A stretch of 64,000 nucleotides of DNA from Bubalus kerabau (Eukaryota; Chordata; Mammalia; Artiodactyla; Bovidae). Below the pieces are notes generated by a model that saw nothing but the letters and a program-made list of their open reading frames with translations, ran no database searches and had not been told where the DNA came from. The translations under genes were made by a program, and so were the position numbers. The stretch's first letter is position 1; the number at the start of each line of letters is the position of its first letter. The stretch is from contig NC_073625.1 of assembly GCF_029407905.1 (NCBI RefSeq), forward strand, positions 166,428,240 through 166,492,239, given 5' to 3'. Positions 34,311 to 46,319 of the stretch are shown here, one piece after another.

Positions 34311-35542
34311 GCAAGAGCTCACATGCTGCTGAAGTCTACCAAGCACAGGAGGGCCAGGAGGAAGTTCAGCACTTGGTGGATTCATGGGCTTATACCTTCT
34401 TCAGGGGCTGTCCACCTTTAACTCAGCTCTCTGGTGAGGTAAAGAGATAAAGACACAATGATGAAGATGGGAGATGATTATTCATCTGTCATATTCTAAT
34501 ATTATTCTTGGGAAGTGTTCACTCCTTCTGATACAACAGATGTTCTCTTTCAGGTGATGGCATGTCAGTTTCTGTATGATAAAAGAGAAAGACAAGGTTG
34601 AATATACTTTTTAACCTTATCTTTTGGACTTTGTCAATCTAAGGTGCTAGTATAGCAACTACTTATATGGAATCTTTGGCCAATAGAGAAGGACAAATTT
34701 TTCCATATGTTAGAATTTAGAGTTCTTCCTCAAAATAGTGAATAATGTACATGGGTCTGTAATTGGGTGGCAAATGCTTTTATGAGGAAAAAAAAAATTA
34801 ACCAAAAAAGTGACTACGTTTTCCCTATCATCAAAACTGCATGCAAGCCAAAAGATAATAATGGATTTTGGGGGTTTAAAAAGTGAATCAATGAAATGAT
34901 GTTTTTTTGGACAGTATGCTTAGCAAAAATGTTCTTCAACTCTGTTTCCTCCTTGTCTTCTTTTAATTCTTAAATAATGTCTAATGTTCTCGAGGATTTA
35001 AGGAATTGGGATAATTCTACAATGTATTTTTGGAAAAATATTTGCCAGGACAAAATAAAATGCTCAAAATGTTCCAAACTGTTTAATACATGTATTCCAC
35101 TTCCAAACATTTTTCATGTGGAATTCATAGTAGAACAATATGTTTCGGAAAGTTTTCCATAGTATATTTATTTTGGCCACTTACCAAAAAAACAAAAAAA
35201 AGAACAAGTTCTATGTCATTCTACTTATGTGAGATACCTAGAGTAGTCAAATTCATAAAGACAGAAAGGACAACCATGGTTAGCAAGGACAGCAGGCAGG
35301 GAGACTGGGGAGTGGTGTTCAGTGGGTATAGAGTTTCAATATGTATGACAAGAAAGTTCTGGAGATGGATAGTGATACTCATGCCACATGAATGTGAATT
35401 TACTTAATGACACTGAACTGTTCACTTAAAATGACTAAAATGGTAAGTTTTATATTTATTTTACGCTTTTAAAAATGTGCCAAGAGAGCTTAATGTCTCT
35501 TTTTTGTTGTTGCTGTTGTTTCTTCCCATTTTATTGAGACAT
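34311..35542. other. Single-copy DNA
   Basis: No gene was recognised. A short stretch at about 35527-35542 ('cattttattgagacata') resembles the edge of an old LINE and serves as the left flank of BovB copy G. Confidence 0.45.
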
Positions 35543-35594
35543 AACCACTAGACCATTCAGGTATGACCTAAATCAACTCCTTTATGATTATACA

Positions 35595-37489
35595 GTGGAA
35601 GTGAGAAATAGATTTAAGGGACTAGATCTGCTAGACAGAGTGCCTGATGAACTATGGACAGAGGTTCATCACATTGTACAGGAGACAGGAATCAAGACCA
35701 TCTCCATGGAAAAGAAATGCAAAAAAGCAAAATGGCTGTCTGGGGAGGCCTTACAAATGGCTGTGAAAAGAAGAGAAGCCAAAAGCAAAGGAGAAAAGGA
35801 AAGATACAAGCATCTGAATGCAGAGTTCCAGAGAATAGCAAGGAGAGATAAGAAAGCATTCCTCAGTGATCAATGTAAAGAAATAGAGGAAAACAACAGA
35901 ATGGGAAAGACCAGAGATCACTTCAAGAAAATTAGAGATACCAAGGGAATATTTCATGCAAAGATGGGCTCGATAAAGGACAGAAATAGTAGAGACCTAA
36001 CAGAAGCAGAAGATATTAAGAAGAGGTGGCAAGAATACACAGAACTATACAAAAAACATCTTCACAACCAAGATAATCACGATGGTGTGATCACTCACCT
36101 AGAGCCAGGCATCCTGGAATGTGAAGTCAAGTGGGCCTTAGAAAGCATCACTATGAACAAAGCTAGTGGAGGTGATGAAATTCCAGTTGAGCTATTTCAA
36201 ATCCTGAAAGATGATGCTGTGAAAGTGCTGCACTCAATATGCCAGCAAATTTGGAAAACTCAGCAGTGGCCACAGGACTGGAAAAGGTCAGTTTTCATTC
36301 CAATCCCAAAGAAAGGCAAAGCCACAGCAAAATTGCACTCATCACACACACTAGTAAAGTAACGCTCAAAATTCTCCAAGCCAGGCTTCAGCAATATATG
36401 AACCGTGAACTTCCAGATGTTCAAGCTTGTTTTAGAAAAGACACAGGAACCAGAAAACAAATTGCCAACATCCGCTGGATCATCGAAAAAGCAAGAAAGT
36501 TTCAGAGAAAGATCAATTTCTGCTTTATTGACTATGCCAAAGCCTTTGACTGTGTGGATTACAGTAAAATGTGGAAAATTCTGAAAGAGATGGGAATACC
36601 AGACCACCTGACCTGCCTCTTGAGAAACCTAAATGCAGGTCAGGAAGCAACAGTTAGAACTGGACATGGAACAACAGACTGGTTCCATGTCTGTAGGAAA
36701 TAGGAATAGGAAATAGGAATAGGAAAAGGAGTATGTCAAGGCTGTATATTGTCACCGTGCTTATTTAACTTATATGCAGAGTACATTATGAGAAACGCTG
36801 GGCTGGAAGAAGCACAAGCTGGAATCAAGATTGCTGGGAGAAATATCAATAACCTCAAATATGCAGATGACACCACCCTTATGGCAGAAAGTGAAGAGGA
36901 ACTAAAAAGCCTCTTGATGAAAGTGAAAGAGGAGAGTGAACAAGTTGGCTTGAAGCTCAACATTCAGAAAACCAAGATCATGTGGCATCTGGTCCCATCA
37001 CTTCATGGGAAATCAATGGGGAAACAGTGGAAACAGTGTCAGACTTTATTTTTTTGGGCTCCAAAATCACTGCAGATGGTGATGCAGCCATGAAATTAAA
37101 AGATGCTTACTCCTTGGAAGGAAAGTTATGACCAACATAGATAGCATATTGAAAAGCAGAGACATTACTTTGCCAACAAAGGTCCATTTAGTCAAGGCTA
37201 TAGTTTTCCAGTGGTCATGTATGGATGTGAGAGTTGGACTGTGAAGAAAGCTGAGTGCCAAAGAATTGATGCTTTTGAACTGTGGTGTTGGAGAAGACTC
37301 TTGAAAGTCCCTTGGACTGCAAGGAGATTCAATCAGTCCATTCTGAAGGAGATCAGCCCTGGGTGTTCTTTGGAAGGAATGATGCTCAAGCTGAAACTCC
37401 AGTACTTTGGCCACCTCATGAGAAGAGTTGACTCATTGGAAAAGACTCTGATGCTGGGAGGGATTGGGGGCAGGAGGAGAAGGGGATGA
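35595..37489 (+). pseudogene. BovB linker and reverse transcriptase remnant (copy G)
   Basis: Frame 35595-36362 encodes the linker ('VRNRFKGLDLLDRVPDELW', 'KKAKWLSGEALQMAVKRREAKS') into the RT start 'NKASGGDEIPVELFQ'. The frames 36239-36703, 36749-37093 and 37211-37489 carry the rest, with the active-site YADD at about 36859-36870 ('KYADD') and the C-terminal 'RIDAFELWCWRRLLKVPW'. Breaks are a deletion near 36318-36325 where 'EYSNYRTI' is lost, the 13-bp duplication at 36695, and indels near 36983 and 37081. It is not functional. Confidence 0.88.
36695..36720 (+). repeat. 13-bp tandem duplication inside BovB
   Basis: aggaaataggaat is repeated twice back to back before the expected 'aggaaaagg'. 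Other copies have a single short version, so this is a local slippage event. Confidence 0.88.
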
Positions 37490-37646
37490 CAGAGGATGAG
37501 ATGGCTGGATGGCATCACCGACTCGATGCATGTGAGTTTGAGTGAACTCTGGGAGTTGGTGATGGACAGGGAGGCCTGGCGTGCTGCGATTAATGGGGTC
37601 ACAAAGAGTTGCACATGACTGAGTGACTGAACTGAGCTGAACTGAA

Positions 37647-38689
37647 ATCCATAGCAGACTTCAAGAAATATTAGTTCTCTTTTGCTTCCATTTCCCCTGT
37701 AAAATTATGGGAAATTAGTTAGAAAATTGTTTTCTGTATTCAATTAATTTTATCATATCTTTAAGCCATGATTAAATCATTTCTTTTATACCACAAGTCT
37801 CCAATATTTCTTTGTAACCATATATTTTATGATGGTTCCTGCCTTTTTTCTTTCCTTTTCCTTTTCTTCTCTTGTTTCCTTTTTTTTTTTTTTTTCCACT
37901 TTTAAAGCATACTCTCTGAGATTTTGTGAAATTCTGTGCTGTTTAAGTTTTGAATTGGGGCATTTGACAAACCAAATAACTGTTCATAAATATTTTGCAT
38001 TTGTATTTCTGTGTACTGAATTTTTCTTCAGCTATGTCTTAACATAGATAAATATCTTTAGGATATCTTTTGATCCAAAAAATTGCTATTGGATGAGACT
38101 TGGACTGATCTTTCAACTGTGCTATCATGTACTGACTCACCTCAGAATGTGGAACTTTGCAGAAGATTCTGTTTACAAAATTTATTTCCTATTCTTAACA
38201 CCACAGTGCACATATTTGCTTGAATATATTATCTCATCCGTATTTAAATGGAATATCACAATAGCTAGTATTTCCTGATAGAAATGATATAAATTGTAAA
38301 ATATGATCCATTAGCTGTGTTCCAAATGCATAAATAAAAATATACCTGGTTATATATTTAAATAGTGATTATAATAATAATATAAATTATGTTAAGTACA
38401 TGTAGCAGCAGAGGCATGCCCTTCTGAACAGAAGACTTCTCCTCAGAGTATACTGATTAGTTCATTTTTCCTAATGAAATTTTCATTTAGACAGAAGTTA
38501 CTCCTCACTTCCTTTCTGCTCCTTTTTCTAAGCTAAAGCTGCTGTCTACCTTTTTTCTTTTTGAAAGATAGAGCAATTTTAGTTTAAGAGAAATTTTAAA
38601 TCTTTCAACCTGGATTGAAAGAAAAGTACATGAGGAACTTGTCCATATGGGAAAATAAAATGATTCTCAAGTAATTATATTTTTCTAGA
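37647..38689. other. AT-rich single-copy DNA
   Basis: A pyrimidine-rich run occurs at 37842-37888. Frames of 61-72 codons here have no recognisable family. Confidence 0.45.
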
Positions 38690-38835
38690 ATCATAGTATT
38701 TTAGCATGGAAAAAGACTTGAAGATCATCTGAACATTTTTATTCTACACAGAATAAGGATGAGGCAAAGAGAGAATTAGCAACTTGTCTAAGATAGTCAA
38801 ACAGAAGTATTCAGGCCTGTTGAAATGATTTAATC
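38690..38835 (+). mobile_element. MIR-type SINE (diverged)
   Basis: 'gacttgaagatcatctgaac' then 'gaggcaaagagagaattagc' and 'acttgtctaagatagtcaaac' follow the order of the MIR core (gaggaaactgaggca... acttgcccaaggtcac). Confidence 0.55.
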
Positions 38836-39360
38836 ACCATTTGTCATGTACTTTCTGGAGGGAGTTGACCTGATGTCATTTCCCACCACTTATACAGCTT
38901 GAAGAGAAGCATTGTAAGTTGTATATAAACAGTAAGATTCGCAAACCAGCTCAAGGAGCATGAAGTTGGCAATATATATGTGAAAACAAGATACTAGCAA
39001 TTATTCAGAGGTATTAGCACAGATGAGAAGTCATGTTGCCTTTGCTTCAAGCTAAAGAATTTCTGAAGACCTTAATTACCAGCAGTTTCCTAGACTTCTG
39101 TGAGTCATTCCAAAGTTTTGGATATTTTGCTTTTTCTTTGAGGTATGTATATAAATTAAATGGCATGGCTTTGCTTAAAACCAACAGTGAATTTTTTTCC
39201 CTCAATTTTTAAAGCAATGTAACTAATGTTTTCCTACTGTTAAAGTCATTTCTCTTTCCTCACAAATTGGAATTTAATCTTTCTAAAACATTACTTCCAT
39301 TATACCAACTCTTTTGCTTTTAAAAATGAGAAGCTCCCCATTACACACAATATAACCAAA
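38836..39360. other. Single-copy DNA
   Basis: Nothing was recognised. Confidence 0.4.
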
Positions 39361-40860
39361 ATTTCCCCAGGCCACACAGCCTATGGAAGCAAATGAGATC
39401 ACATTACCATTAATAACTGAAATAGCCCTGCCTCATGGCCTCACATACATTGCTCAGGACCTGAGCCCAGTATACACTTTGCCCAGATATTTCTGGGAGT
39501 CCCCAGATGATGTTCATTTTTGCTCAAAACAAGTTCACTTTCACTGGGCAGGAATGCTACCCTGCTCCCATCTATGGTTCTCCCATTCTGCTTCTCTTAT
39601 TCCCCAGGCCCACGGGCAGGGTAAGCTCACAGCTCCTTTGAGCACTGCAAGAAGCTAGATGCTGTGAATGCAAACCAAATGTCATTCTCAAATTAGTCGT
39701 GCTTAGTCATCTCTGCCTTGCCACCTTATTCTGCTGCTGGGGGTCCCCACTAGCCTGAAGATCATGGAAGATGCCACAGTGCAAGCAGGCACTGCTGATA
39801 GTCAGATACCATTACTCTGTTGGACTTGCCTTTTCTGGGCACCAGCACCAACGTCCTATAGCTGTCAAGCAGTCCAAGACTTTGTGGGGGTCTACAGTAA
39901 AAATGCCTACAGCCCTGGATGGATGATTAGCTACACTGCTCTTTCCCTAATGATGTACAAGCTTTTCTGTCTTATATATATATATATATATTTAGGGTAG
40001 GCAAGTTGATAAGAGAGGGAAAAGTTTTTGTTTCACTGATTGACGAGTTCAGCGAGAGTTCAGCGCCATCGGCTCCTGGGTGGACCTCCCATGGGGAGTT
40101 ACCATACTGCCGTGACAGCTAAGGCTCCCCCACTAGTCAGGCTCACAAGTTGCATTCTCTGAGAAGCTCTTAGGTTGCCAACATCTAGAGCCCATGTCTG
40201 TATCTCACTAGATCCTTTGTACAGAGTCAAATTCACGTATTTTCCTGACATCCACAATGTTGCTCAATTCCACACGTTCAAACCAGTGCCTCACAAATTT
40301 GAAACACGATCCTTCTTGCTTCCCAGATAATCCTAACTTTGAGGTCAAGTTGCAAGTCATCCACCAGAGAAGTCTGTTTTTGCCTGCATCAAACTTGCCA
40401 ACTGAGGCCATACTTCTGGATAGTCTCAAAAATAAATCTGCTCACATCAAGACCTGTAGAGAACTTTCTTTGGAAATTTCAGATGGTGTCAGCAAAGTCA
40501 ACTGCAAATGTCAACAGCAAATGACTCTGCCACCTCTCACCTCTGGCTCTCCTTTTCCTGCCCCCTCTCCCTTTGGCCTTGACCTCCCAGACTGCTGACT
40601 CTCTACATAGAAATTTGTCTTCTGGTCTCTCATTCTTTCCTTATATAGAACAATTTAGCTCCTTCTTAATTCACATCTTCAGTTGTATATATCTTCTCCT
40701 CGCCATGTGCTCAGCATGGGCAAACATTCAAAATCACCCTCCTCCGAGGGTGGTGTCATCTCACTTTGCCCTCAGAAAAGTGTTTGCCACACTGCTCTGC
40801 AACCCTTAGGTAAATATACAGATACACAATGAAAATTTTTTCAATGCACTTGACTTTATT
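39361..40860. other. Compositionally distinct unassigned segment
   Basis: This is noticeably richer in G+C than its surroundings, with several moderate open frames on the plus strand (39383-39658, 39764-40000, 40257-40598, 40573-40809). None matches a family I know and none has a supporting context, although 40257-40598 (113 codons) is the longest. A TA microsatellite sits at 39975-39992. It could be a decayed retroviral internal region or a processed pseudogene. No claim is made. Confidence 0.3.
39975..39992. repeat. TA dinucleotide microsatellite
   Basis: About nine TA units in a row. Confidence 0.9.
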
Positions 40861-40934
40861 AGTGTCTTGGATCAATCTACCTCCTTTTCTCCCAATGGCT
40901 GTAATCAAACTCTATACTAAGACACATTTGGGGA

Positions 40935-41325
40935 TCCAGCTGTACTCATTTGCATGGGCTGCCACAACGAAGTACAACAGACCTGGTGGTTTAAACAACA
41001 GAAATTAATTTTTTCCCCAGTCCTGGAGGCCAGAAGTCCAAGATCAGAGTGTCAACAGAGTGGCTTCTTCTGAGGCCTCTCTTGGTGTATCGCTGGCCAT
41101 CATCTCTATGTGTCATCATATGGTCTTCTCTCTGTGTCTTTATCCTAATCTTCCCTTTCTATAAGGATACCAATCATATTGGATTAGGGTCCACCCTAAT
41201 GACTTCATTTTAACTTAATGACTACTTTAAAAACTATCTCCAAACGTAGTCAAGATCTGAGTTACTGGAGGTTAGGACTTCACTGTATGAATTTGGGGGA
41301 TGGGGACACAATTCAGTCCAGGCCT
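40935..41325 (-). mobile_element. MaLR/MLT1-type LTR
   Basis: The plus strand reads as antisense MaLR LTR: 'gggctgccacaacgaagtac' near 40958, 'gtcctggaggccagaagtcc' near 41020, 'atattggattagggtccacc' near 41177 and 'ggacacaattcagtcc' near 41305. It is the reverse of the copy at 15.5 kb. It is old and moderately diverged. Confidence 0.72.
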
Positions 41326-41888
41326 GCTTTCTTGCTTGGCCTGGCTGTTTAGGTATTTTGTGCCCTCCCCTCAAAGCAGCTTCCCTCCTAACTACATGCA
41401 GCCAGGCAAGAGTCTTTCAAGCAGCAGCTGAAAGGACATGATTCTTTCGGGCCCCGGGGAAGGAGCAGCCATCATGGGGTGAAACTTCCTGAGTCCAGCC
41501 CCGTCTCTCTGACTCTATTTACTGCAGAAGCATTTCCATCAGGAGAATACCTTGCCTCTTATAGTTAACCATTTTAGCAAAGTTTTCTACTGCAAGAAGA
41601 GGGCTTAAGGAACCCATTTTTGTCGTTTTCCCATTGATCCAAATAACCTAGTCTTGTTGGTCCCCCAGCTCTTCTTACAGCCAGTAAAGCCAGGAAAGGA
41701 GTCTCCTCACATGCAAATATTCTTAAGATACCCATTCTCCTCATATTAAAATATTCTTAAGATACCCATTTTCTTTAAAAAAAAAAAAAAGGGGGGGTAG
41801 TATTTCTAAGATGCAGAGTTCTAAGAAATCTTTCATTTTTTCTGCTATATCCTATTTTCCAAATACACTTTATAAACACATTATCTCT
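41326..41888. other. Single-copy DNA with A/G homopolymer
   Basis: A14 followed by G7 occurs at about 41779-41799. 'tattcttaagatacccatt' is duplicated at 41719-41737 and 41751-41769, a local tandem repeat of about 32 bp. There is no gene. Confidence 0.5.
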
Positions 41889-41976
41889 TTTTTTTATTAT
41901 TTTATTTTATTTTTTAACTTTACAACATTGTATTGGTTTTGCCATATATCAACATGAATCCACCACAGGTATACAC
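41889..41976 (-). mobile_element. L1 (L1-BT type) extreme 3' end
   Basis: The reversed A-rich tail, then 'ttgtattggttttgccatat' and 'tgaatccaccacaggtatac', match the ends of the L1 copies at 22.9 and 58.7 kb. It is only about 90 bp long. Confidence 0.85.
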
Positions 41977-42316
41977 GTCTCTTTAGAACATTTGTCCCTG
42001 CCCTCACCTAGAATTCTCTATACTTTCTACATTCTAATGTCATGCATATCAATCTGTTAAGGCTCAGGTGTTCTCTCTGAAGTGTTCCCTGTAACCCTAG
42101 TCTACCTCTTGTACTTCCATCAATCGCTTTTAACTACACATTTAAATCATATTATATAATAACTATAATAACATCCTTTCACTTTTGAACTTTGAACTTT
42201 GCTTATAATGGTCTCCTCTAATGTTTTTCAGTGTTGATCTAGTTTGTGGTTTAAAACATTAAACCATGATAGTCATTCTTTGACAAAAAATAAATTTCAT
42301 CTCGTAGTTTAGCTGT
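41977..42316. other. Single-copy DNA
   Basis: A stretch near 42060-42130 has a faint L2-like look ('ctctctgaagtgttccctg'), not firm enough to call. Confidence 0.3.
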
Positions 42317-42432
42317 AATTTTTTTTTTTGGCCATTCTGCATGGCATGTAAAATAATCCCCAGGCAGGGGTTGAAGCTGCACCTCCTGCAGTGCAAGTCC
42401 AGAGTCTTAAACACTGCACCACTGGCGAAGTC
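42317..42432 (-). mobile_element. CHR-type SINE
   Basis: A minus-strand CHR SINE. The T run at the left is the reversed tail. 'ggcaggggttgaagctgcac' is the antisense B-box area, and 'gagtcttaaacactgcacca' is the head. It is diverged. Confidence 0.7.
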
Positions 42433-42506
42433 ACTTAGCTGTAGTTTTATTTTTAAAACAATTTTGACTGAGCAATTGAACTGAACTGAATGTCTGGGAA
42501 GGGTGC

Positions 42507-42721
42507 ATCACTTCAGCTGTGTCCAACTCTTTGCACCCCTATAGACTGTAGCCTGCCAGGCTACTCTGTCCATGGGATTCTTCAGGCAATAATATTGAGT
42601 GGGTTGTCATGCTCTCCTCCAGGAGATCCTCATGATCCAAGAATAGAACACACGTCTCGTCTCCTGTGTCTCCTGCATTGGCAGATGGGTTGTTTACCAC
42701 TAAAGTCACCTGGGAAGCCCA
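42507..42721 (-). mobile_element. Bov-tA SINE
   Basis: A full-length minus-strand SINE ending in the head 'cacctgggaagccca'. It is preceded at 42466-42490 by 'gactgagcaattgaactgaa', which looks like a scrap of a BovB 3' tail. Confidence 0.87.
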
Positions 42722-42845
42722 GTGTTTGGGATATGGAAATCAGTTCTGAAAAGAAGAAGATGATGTATTTGAGCCAGCTAGCTAATATCTAATAATAATA
42801 CACTAATATGTATAGGATATAATGGTGTCCCAGGTGCAATAGCAA

Positions 42846-44210
42846 GTTCAGTTCAGTTCAGTCACTCAGTGGTGTCTGACCCTTTGTGACCCCATGAACT
42901 GCAGCATGCCAGGCCTCCCTGTCCATCACCAACTCCCAGAGTCCACCCAAACCCATGTCCATCGAGTCAGTGATGCCATCTAGCCATCTCATCCTCTATC
43001 GTCCCCTTCTCCTCCTGCCCTCAATCTTTCCCACCATCAGGGTCTTTTCAAATGAGTCAGCTCTTCACATCCGGTGGCCAAGTATTGGAGTTTCAGCTTC
43101 AACATCAGTCTTTCCAATGAACACCCAGGACTGATCTCCTTTAGGATGGACTGGTTGGATCTATTTGCAGTCCAAGGGACTCTCAAGAGTCTTCTCCAAC
43201 ACCACAGTTCAAAAGCATCAGTTCTTCGGCGCTCAGCTTTCTTCACAGTCCAATTCTCACATCCATACATGACTACTGGAAAAACCATAGCCTTGACTAG
43301 ATGGACTTTTGTTGACAAAGTAATGTCTCTGCTTTTCAATATGCTATCTAGGTTGGTCATAACTTTCCTTCCAAGGAGTAAGTGTCTTTTAATTTCATGG
43401 CTGCAATCACCATCTGCAGTGATTTTGAAGCCCCAAAAATAAAGACTGACACTGTTTCCACTGTTTCCCCATCTACTTCCCATGAACTGATGGGACCAGA
43501 GGCCATGATCTCAGTTTTCTGAATGTTGAGCTTTAAGCCAGCCTTTTCACTCTCCTCTTTCCCTTTCATCAAGAGGCTCTTTAGTTCTTCTTCACTTTCT
43601 GCCATAAGGGTGGTGTCATCTGCATATCTGAGGTTATTGATATTTCTCCCAGCAATCTTGAGTCCAGCTTGTGCTTCCTTCAGCCCAGGGTTTTTCATGA
43701 TGTACTCTGTATATAAGTTAAATAAGCAGGGTGACAATGTACAGCCTTGACGTACTCCTTTTCCTATTTGGAACCAGTCTGTTGTTCCATGTCCAGTTCT
43801 AACTGTTGCTTCCTGACCTGCATATAGGTTTCTCAAGAGGCAGGTCAGGTGATCTGGTATTCCCATCTCTTGAAGAATTTTCCACAGTTTCTTGTGATCC
43901 ACACAGTCAAAGGCTTTGGCATAGTCAATAAAGCAGAAATAGATGTTTTTCTGGAACTCTCTTGCTTTTTCGATGATCCAGTGAATGTTGGCAATTTGAT
44001 CTCTGGTTCCTCTGCCTTTTCTAAAACCAGCTTGAACATCAGGAAGTTCATGGTTCACGTATTGCTGAAGCCTGGCTTACAGAATTTTGAGCATTACTTT
44101 CCTAGCATGTGAGATGTGTGCAATTGTGTGGTAGTTTGAGCATTCTTTGGCATTGCCTTTCTTTAGGATTGGAATGAAAACTGAACTTTTCTAGTCCTGT
44201 GGCCACTGCT
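42846..44210 (-). mobile_element. BovB LINE copy H, 5'-truncated
   Basis: A minus-strand BovB from the 'gttcagttcagttcag' 3' end to 'ggccactgct' in the RT start. Antisense frame 44058-43357 encodes most of the RT palm, with 'FIDYAKAFDCVDHKKLW', 'GVRQGCTLSPCLFN' and 'RYADDTTLM'. Frame 43483-43037 then carries the C-terminal part, the two joined by a one-base frameshift around 43425. The start of the RT (44060-44210) is out of frame. It is not functional, but the palm is well preserved. Confidence 0.92.
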
Positions 44211-44351
44211 ACTGGGAAGTAAAGATAGTCATGAAGACACTATCTAACGAGTAAGGGATAAGACCAATCATGACTTGTCCAAAGGAGAGAATGAAAATCA
44301 CATGTTGAAAGCCAAGGAAAGCAAGATTTTAGAATCTGTTATGTTACATCA

Positions 44352-44546
44352 TGCTCATGATCAGTTGTGTCTGACAGGCTGTAGCCTGTCAGGCTCCTCT
44401 GTCTATGTGATTTCCCAGCAAGAATACTGGAGTGGGTTGCCATTTCCTTCTCCAGGGGATCTTCCTGACCCAGGCATCAAACCTGCCTCTCCTGTGTCTC
44501 CTGCATTGGCAGGCAGATTCTTTACCACTAATGCCAGCTAGGAAGA
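44352..44546 (-). mobile_element. Bov-tA SINE
   Basis: A minus-strand SINE with body 'ctggagtgggttgccatttc' and the head at the right end 'gccagctaggaag'. The 3' block carries a short internal palindrome 'acaggctgtagcctgt'. Confidence 0.85.
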
Positions 44547-44558
44547 CCTTGTTATGTT

Positions 44559-45579
44559 CACTTCAGTTTAGTGGCTCAATCGTGTCTGACTCTTTGCGAT
44601 CCAGTGGACTACAGAACACCAGGCCTCCCTGTCCATCACCAAATCCCAGAGCTTATTCAAACTCATGTCCATGAGTTGGTGATGCCATCCAATCATCTCT
44701 TCCTCTGTGGTCCCCTTCTACTCCCACCTTCAATCTTTCCCAGCATCAGGGTCTTTTCAAATAAGTCAGCTCTTCACATCAGGTGGCCAAAGTATTGGAG
44801 TTTAAGCTTCGGCATCAGTCCTTCCAATGAATATTCAGGACTGATTTCCTTTAGGATGGACTGGTTGGATCCCCTTTCTGTCCAAGGAACTCTCAAGAGT
44901 CTTCTTCAACACCACAGTTCAAAAGCATCAATTTTTCAGCACTCAGCTTTCTTTATAGTTCAACTCTCACATCCATACATAGCTACTGGAGAAATTATAG
45001 CTTTGACTAGATGGACCTTTGTTGGCAAGTAATGTCTCTGCTTTTTAATATGCTGTCTAGGTTGGTCATACCTTTTTTTTCAAGGGGCAAGCGTCTTTCA
45101 GTTTCATGGCTGCAGTCATCATCTGCAGTGATTTTTGAGCCCCCCCAAACCCCCCCCAAAAAATAGAAGTCTGTCACTGTTTCCAGAGTTTCTTCATCTA
45201 TTTGCCATGAAGTGATGGGACCAGATGCCATGATCTTAGCTTTCTGAATGTTGAGTTTTAAGCCAACTTTTTCACTCTCCTCTTTCACTTTCATCAAGAG
45301 GCTCTTTAGTTCTTCTTCGTTTTCTGCCATAAGGGTGGTGTCATCTGCATATCTGAGGTTATTGATATTTCTCCCAGCAATCTTGATTCCAACTTGTGCT
45401 TCATTCAGCCCAGTGTTTCTCATGATGTAGTCTGCATATAAGTTGAATAAGCAGGGTGGCAATATACAGCCTTGATGTACTCCTTTTCCTATTTGGAACC
45501 AGTCTGTTGTTCCATGTCCCATTCTCACTGTTGTTTCCTGACCTGCATACAGATTTCTCAAGAGGCAGGTCAGGTGATC
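44559..45579 (-). mobile_element. BovB LINE copy I, 5'-truncated
   Basis: A minus-strand BovB flanked by tgttatgtt (44550-44558 and 45580-45588). Antisense frame 45561-45007 encodes the RT palm with 'RYADDTTLMAENEEE'. A run of C residues at 45141-45161 has expanded and garbled the 'FIFLGSKI' region. It is not functional. Confidence 0.92.
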
Positions 45580-45580
45580 T

Positions 45581-45640
45581 GTTATGTTAACATAACCCTG
45601 TTGTGTTATGTTATGTTAACATAACCCTGTTATGTTAAAA
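45581..45640. repeat. Tandemly repeated 16-bp perfect palindrome
   Basis: gttatgttaacataac is its own reverse complement and occurs at 45581-45596 and again at 45610-45625, with a further partial copy after it (period 29 bp). It sits exactly at the right target-site duplication of BovB copy I. Confidence 0.9.
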
Positions 45641-45772
45641 CACTATAAAAAGAAGCTGATTATGAAAAGAAAAAAAGTGAACAGAGACATTGCAACACAA
45701 ATTCTCTCATGGTTGCCCAGTGATGGATCTGGACCCTAAGAGGCTAATGTGACTAGATCTCAAGTAGGACCA

Positions 45773-46166
45773 TAAAGAAGGCTGAATGCCAAAGAATTGA
45801 TATTTTTTAACTGTGGTGTTGGAGAAGACTCTTGAGAGTCCCTTGGACTGCAAGGAGATCAGACCAGTCAATCCTAAAGGAAATCAACCCTGAATATTCA
45901 TTGGAAGGACTGATGGTAATGCTGAAGCTCCAATACATTGGCCACCTGATGCGAAGAGCTGACTCTTAGCATTAGAAAAAGACCCTAGTGCTGGGAATGA
46001 TTGAAGACAGGATGAGAGGGGGATGCAGAGGATGAGATGGTTGGATGGCATCTCCAAGTCAATGGACATGAGTTTGAGCAAGCTCCAGGGGACTGTGAAG
46101 GACAGGGAATTCTGGCATGCTGCAGTCCGTGGGGTCACAGAATTGGACATGACTGAGCAACTTAAA
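45773..46166 (+). mobile_element. BovB LINE copy J, short 3' end
   Basis: A sense-strand 3' portion only ('aagaaggctgaatgccaaag' to 'gactgagcaacttaaaaaca'). It is diverged and has a small insertion near 45966-45975 ('ttagcattag'). Copy I also contains a complete 3' end, so I and J are separate insertions. Confidence 0.87.
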
Positions 46167-46319
46167 AACAACAGTGTGCTAGAAAAAATAAAGTTATCTC
46201 TGGATAAACTGATGGAATTTCCTGAGAGTCTTAGCATACTGCAGTATAAGCATATACCCAGTTATGCAATGATTTTCTATGTAAATTGAGATGATCATGT
46301 GAGTTTTTAATTTTTTTGA

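Larger units (their letters stand above)
35543..37646 (+). mobile_element. BovB LINE copy G, 5'-truncated, 2.1 kb
   Basis: A sense-strand BovB that starts just after the endonuclease domain ('aaccactagaccattcaggt') and runs through linker, RT and C-terminal block to the 3' end 'gactgaactgagctgaactg'. No clear target-site duplication was found. A 13-bp tandem duplication lies inside at 36695-36720. Confidence 0.92.

Noticed and set aside
40257..40598. 113-codon frame as a possible gene
   Set aside because: There is no recognisable motif, no splice or promoter context and no second support. It is kept only as part of an unassigned segment.
44559..46166. BovB I and J as one twin-primed insertion
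   Set aside because: Both contain the BovB 3' end, so they must be separate insertions.
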